A DNA stretch of 64,000 nucleotides, from contig NZ_CP101161.1 of assembly GCF_024298865.1 (NCBI RefSeq), positions 517,227-581,226 on the forward strand, in the 5' to 3' direction. This DNA comes from Halorarius halobius (GTDB lineage: Archaea > Halobacteriota > Halobacteria > Halobacteriales > Haloarculaceae). Below the pieces are notes generated by a model. It ran no database searches. It was given only the letters and a program-made list of their open reading frames with translations, and had not been told where the DNA came from. The position numbers and the translations under genes are program-made. Below, piece after piece: positions 62,271 to 64,000 of this stretch (position 1 is the stretch's first letter; every line of letters starts with the position of its first letter).

Positions 62271-62987
62271 ATGGAGGAGAGCGTCTCGGGATTCAGCGAG
62301 CGGGGGTCGTGGGGTGACGTGGTCGAACACGGCGAGCGCGTCACGCGAGCGATGCGTGACGTGCGCCGGGCGCGCGAGGACGTGGAGCTGTCCGATGCCG
62401 CGCTCGCGGAGTGGGACGAGTGGCGCCCCAAACAGCACGAGCGGCTCGACGAGGACGTCAACGAGAAGACCGCGGAACAGGCCAGCGTCCGGGAGGGCAC
62501 CGGCGAGCAGGAGGGCGTCGACCCCGACGAGGACCTGAAGAACGCCGGCGACAAGCTCGCCGACTCCTACGAGGGGCTCGACGACCCGGAGGAGGCCGTC
62601 GAGGACGCCCGCCGGTCGGTCGACTATCTCGCCCGGGCCGCCGACTCCGCCGGCCGGAAGGCACTCCGGAAGGTCGAGGGTGCCGTCTACAAGAACGTGA
62701 TGACCCAGATAGCGCCGTACTACTTCGACAACGAACTCGTCAGCGCGAACGTCAAGCGGCTCGGCACCGACGACTACCGCCTCGAGGTGAACGTCAACGA
62801 CGACGACCTGAAGATTCACGTCTCGAACCGGCTCGCCGACTACGAGTCGAGCGTCGACCGCTGGCACGTCGACACCGAGAAGGGGACCGAGGTGGTCGAG
62901 GCCGTCGAAGGGGTCGAGACGCCCGACGAACAGGACGAGGGCGACGAGGGGCTCACGAACGGCGAGTCCCGGCCCACCTCGAACTGA
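62271..62987 (+). CDS. DUF5828 family protein
   Basis: The 238-residue acidic protein has a helical N-terminal two-thirds (SERGSWGDVVEHGERVTRAM) and a beta-rich C-terminal part (VMTQIAPYYFDNELVSANVKRL) ending in an acidic tail. This matches the haloarchaeal DUF5828 family. Function unknown. A TATA-like CGTATATTC lies about 35 bases upstream. Confidence 0.8.
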   Translation: MEESVSGFSERGSWGDVVEHGERVTRAMRDVRRAREDVELSDAALAEWDEWRPKQHERLDEDVNEKTAEQASVREGTGEQEGVDPDEDLKNAGDKLADSYEGLDDPEEAVEDARRSVDYLARAADSAGRKALRKVEGAVYKNVMTQIAPYYFDNELVSANVKRLGTDDYRLEVNVNDDDLKIHVSNRLADYESSVDRWHVDTEKGTEVVEAVEGVETPDEQDEGDEGLTNGESRPTSN

Positions 62988-63027
62988 GCCCGAAGACACT
63001 TACTACACCCGTCGCTCGGTCGCACGT

Positions 63028-63750
63028 ATGGCCGAGGGTGGGAACGAAACGGTCGGCGAGCCGCAGGGGATGGCGAGCGCCTCGACGGTCCACGGGCGCG
63101 TCGTCGTCTACCCGGTCCGCGACTGTCCGGTCACCCGGCTCGCCGCCGAGTACGGCCTGCGGACGCTCGTCACGCCCGACCGGTTCGACCGTGCGCCACA
63201 GGCCGTCGTCGAGACGACCGAGACGGCTCGGCTCCGCGAGTTGGGCGCGCATCCGGTCGTTCGTGCCGGCGACGTGACGGTGTGTCGGCTCCCGACGCTG
63301 GAGCGGTCGACCGGCGACGTGACCGCGCCGGCCTGCGGCCACGACCACTGTCTGGCCCACGGGTTCGGCTTCCTCCCCATCGACCCCTACCACGTCCGCT
63401 GGGAGGACGACCACCTCCACTGCTCGTTCGCCGCGCTCGACACCGGCGAAATCGAGGCCGCGGTCCACGCGCTCGGCGACGCCGACTTCGTGGTGAAGCT
63501 CCAACAGCTCGTCCAGAGCGGCGACGCGGACGGGGGCGCCGGCGGCCACACCGCCGTGGTGGACCTCGACCGGCTCACCGACCGCCAGCGCGAGGTGGCC
63601 GCGGCGGCCGCCGAACGGGGGTACTTCGACCCCGACGGCCCGACCGCGGCGACGGTCGCCGAGGAACTCGGCGTCTCGAAGTCCACCCTCTCTGAACACC
63701 TCCGGGTCGTCCAGCGGGAACTCCTCCGGCAGACGTTCACCGAGGCGTGA
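63028..63750 (+). CDS. Bat-type HTH_10 transcription regulator
   Basis: The 240-residue protein has a middle bacterio-opsin-activator-like region and a C-terminal HTH_10 (about 185-235; LTDRQREVAAAAAERGYFD and VAEELGVSKSTLSEHLRVVQRELL). No GAF or PAS sensor is present. CACGHDHCLAHG-like Cys/His residues around 110-122 could bind metal. Target genes are unknown. Confidence 0.88.
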   Translation: MAEGGNETVGEPQGMASASTVHGRVVVYPVRDCPVTRLAAEYGLRTLVTPDRFDRAPQAVVETTETARLRELGAHPVVRAGDVTVCRLPTLERSTGDVTAPACGHDHCLAHGFGFLPIDPYHVRWEDDHLHCSFAALDTGEIEAAVHALGDADFVVKLQQLVQSGDADGGAGGHTAVVDLDRLTDRQREVAAAAAERGYFDPDGPTAATVAEELGVSKSTLSEHLRVVQRELLRQTFTEA

Positions 63751-63834
63751 CCGGCGACGGCGCGACCCCACACTTAAAGCGCCGAACTGTTCGCCACCAG
63801 CACCAATCCGGAAAGCCCGCTGTGTCCACCTGTG

Positions 63835-64000
63835 ATGCGACGAGAGACCACGAGGCGCGGCGTCCTCAAGATGGGCGGGGCGGCCGTCGCGGCGGCCGCC
63901 GTCGGCATCGGGAGCGCCACCGCGGCGGAAAGCGAGTGGACGACCCGCGCGACGCCGACGGGCAACACGCTGTACGGCATCGAGATGACGACGGACGGCG
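63835..64000 (+). CDS. Start of Tat-exported protein, cut by window end
   Basis: The frame begins with ATG and a Tat signal (MRRETTRRGVLKMGG followed by an Ala-rich stretch). The mature part begins with TRATPTGNTLYGIEM, which resembles exported haloarchaeal beta-propeller (BNR-like) proteins. It runs off the window. A CACTTAAAG TATA-like element near 63771-63779 lies 56 bases upstream. Confidence 0.7.
   Translation, partial: MRRETTRRGVLKMGGAAVAAAAVGIGSATAAESEWTTRATPTGNTLYGIEMTTDG

Noticed and set aside
1..64000. tRNA, rRNA, CRISPR arrays, transposases or integrases
   Set aside because: I looked in the larger gaps for T-loop-like sequences, regularly spaced repeats and known mobile-element motifs and found none that hold up. 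A covariance-model search would be decisive for tRNA and other RNAs.

Overview
The window is a stretch of haloarchaeal chromosome (class Halobacteria). It is GC-rich, and the proteins are rich in Asp and Glu. It carries archaeal information-processing genes: an MCM helicase, a TFB transcription factor and an archaeal-type isoleucyl-tRNA synthetase. It also has a halophile-type 2Fe-2S ferredoxin, a halocyanin-like copper protein, many Tat-exported lipoproteins, and TATA boxes about 25-30 bases before the start codon, as in leaderless haloarchaeal mRNAs. From memory, the order mcm / small conserved proteins / MinD-like ATPase / tfb and the pair prs / beta-propeller resemble Haloferax; I could not check this. 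I found no rRNA, tRNA, CRISPR array, transposase or integrase, so this is mostly core chromosome.

Layout. 1-10 kb: a PAP2-type membrane phosphatase and an orphan peptide-binding lipoprotein, an unknown membrane protein, an arylsulfotransferase-like protein, a GT39-like membrane protein, a universal stress protein, a TauE/SafE anion exporter and an amphi-Trp protein. 10-17.4 kb: mcm, then four uncharacterised proteins, a MinD-like ATPase, tfb, an HTH-like protein and a second ParA-like protein that lacks both P-loop lysines. 17.5-25 kb: an exported cyclase, a sulfite-oxidase-like enzyme with FKBP and halocyanin neighbours, a lipoprotein, two HIT-superfamily proteins and an amidohydrolase. 25-34 kb: a membrane-embedded metallophosphoesterase, many small membrane proteins, an MFS carrier, a haloacid dehalogenase and a family 4 uracil-DNA glycosylase. 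34-44 kb: ileS, an exported metallopeptidase, prs with a beta-propeller protein and a FilR1-type regulator, and glmM.

44-64 kb: a spondin-domain protein, hisI, a prepilin peptidase, a PAS histidine kinase, hisB, a tryptophanase, hisA, two tandem PiT-type phosphate permeases, a ferredoxin facing a cytochrome P450, an isochorismatase-like hydrolase, an ACT regulator, an IMPACT protein, upp, a receiver/HisKA fragment, a DUF5828 protein, a Bat-type HTH regulator and the start of a Tat-exported protein.

The most notable signals are: (1) two sharply bounded patches of A/T-ending codons in mcm, at the Walker A motif and at a second conserved AAA+ motif, positions where MCM inteins are known to sit; (2) the mcm-linked cluster that pairs coiled-coil and unknown proteins with one normal and one degenerate ParA-type ATPase; (3) several strong palindromes and direct repeats in promoter regions and in one structured convergent intergenic region.
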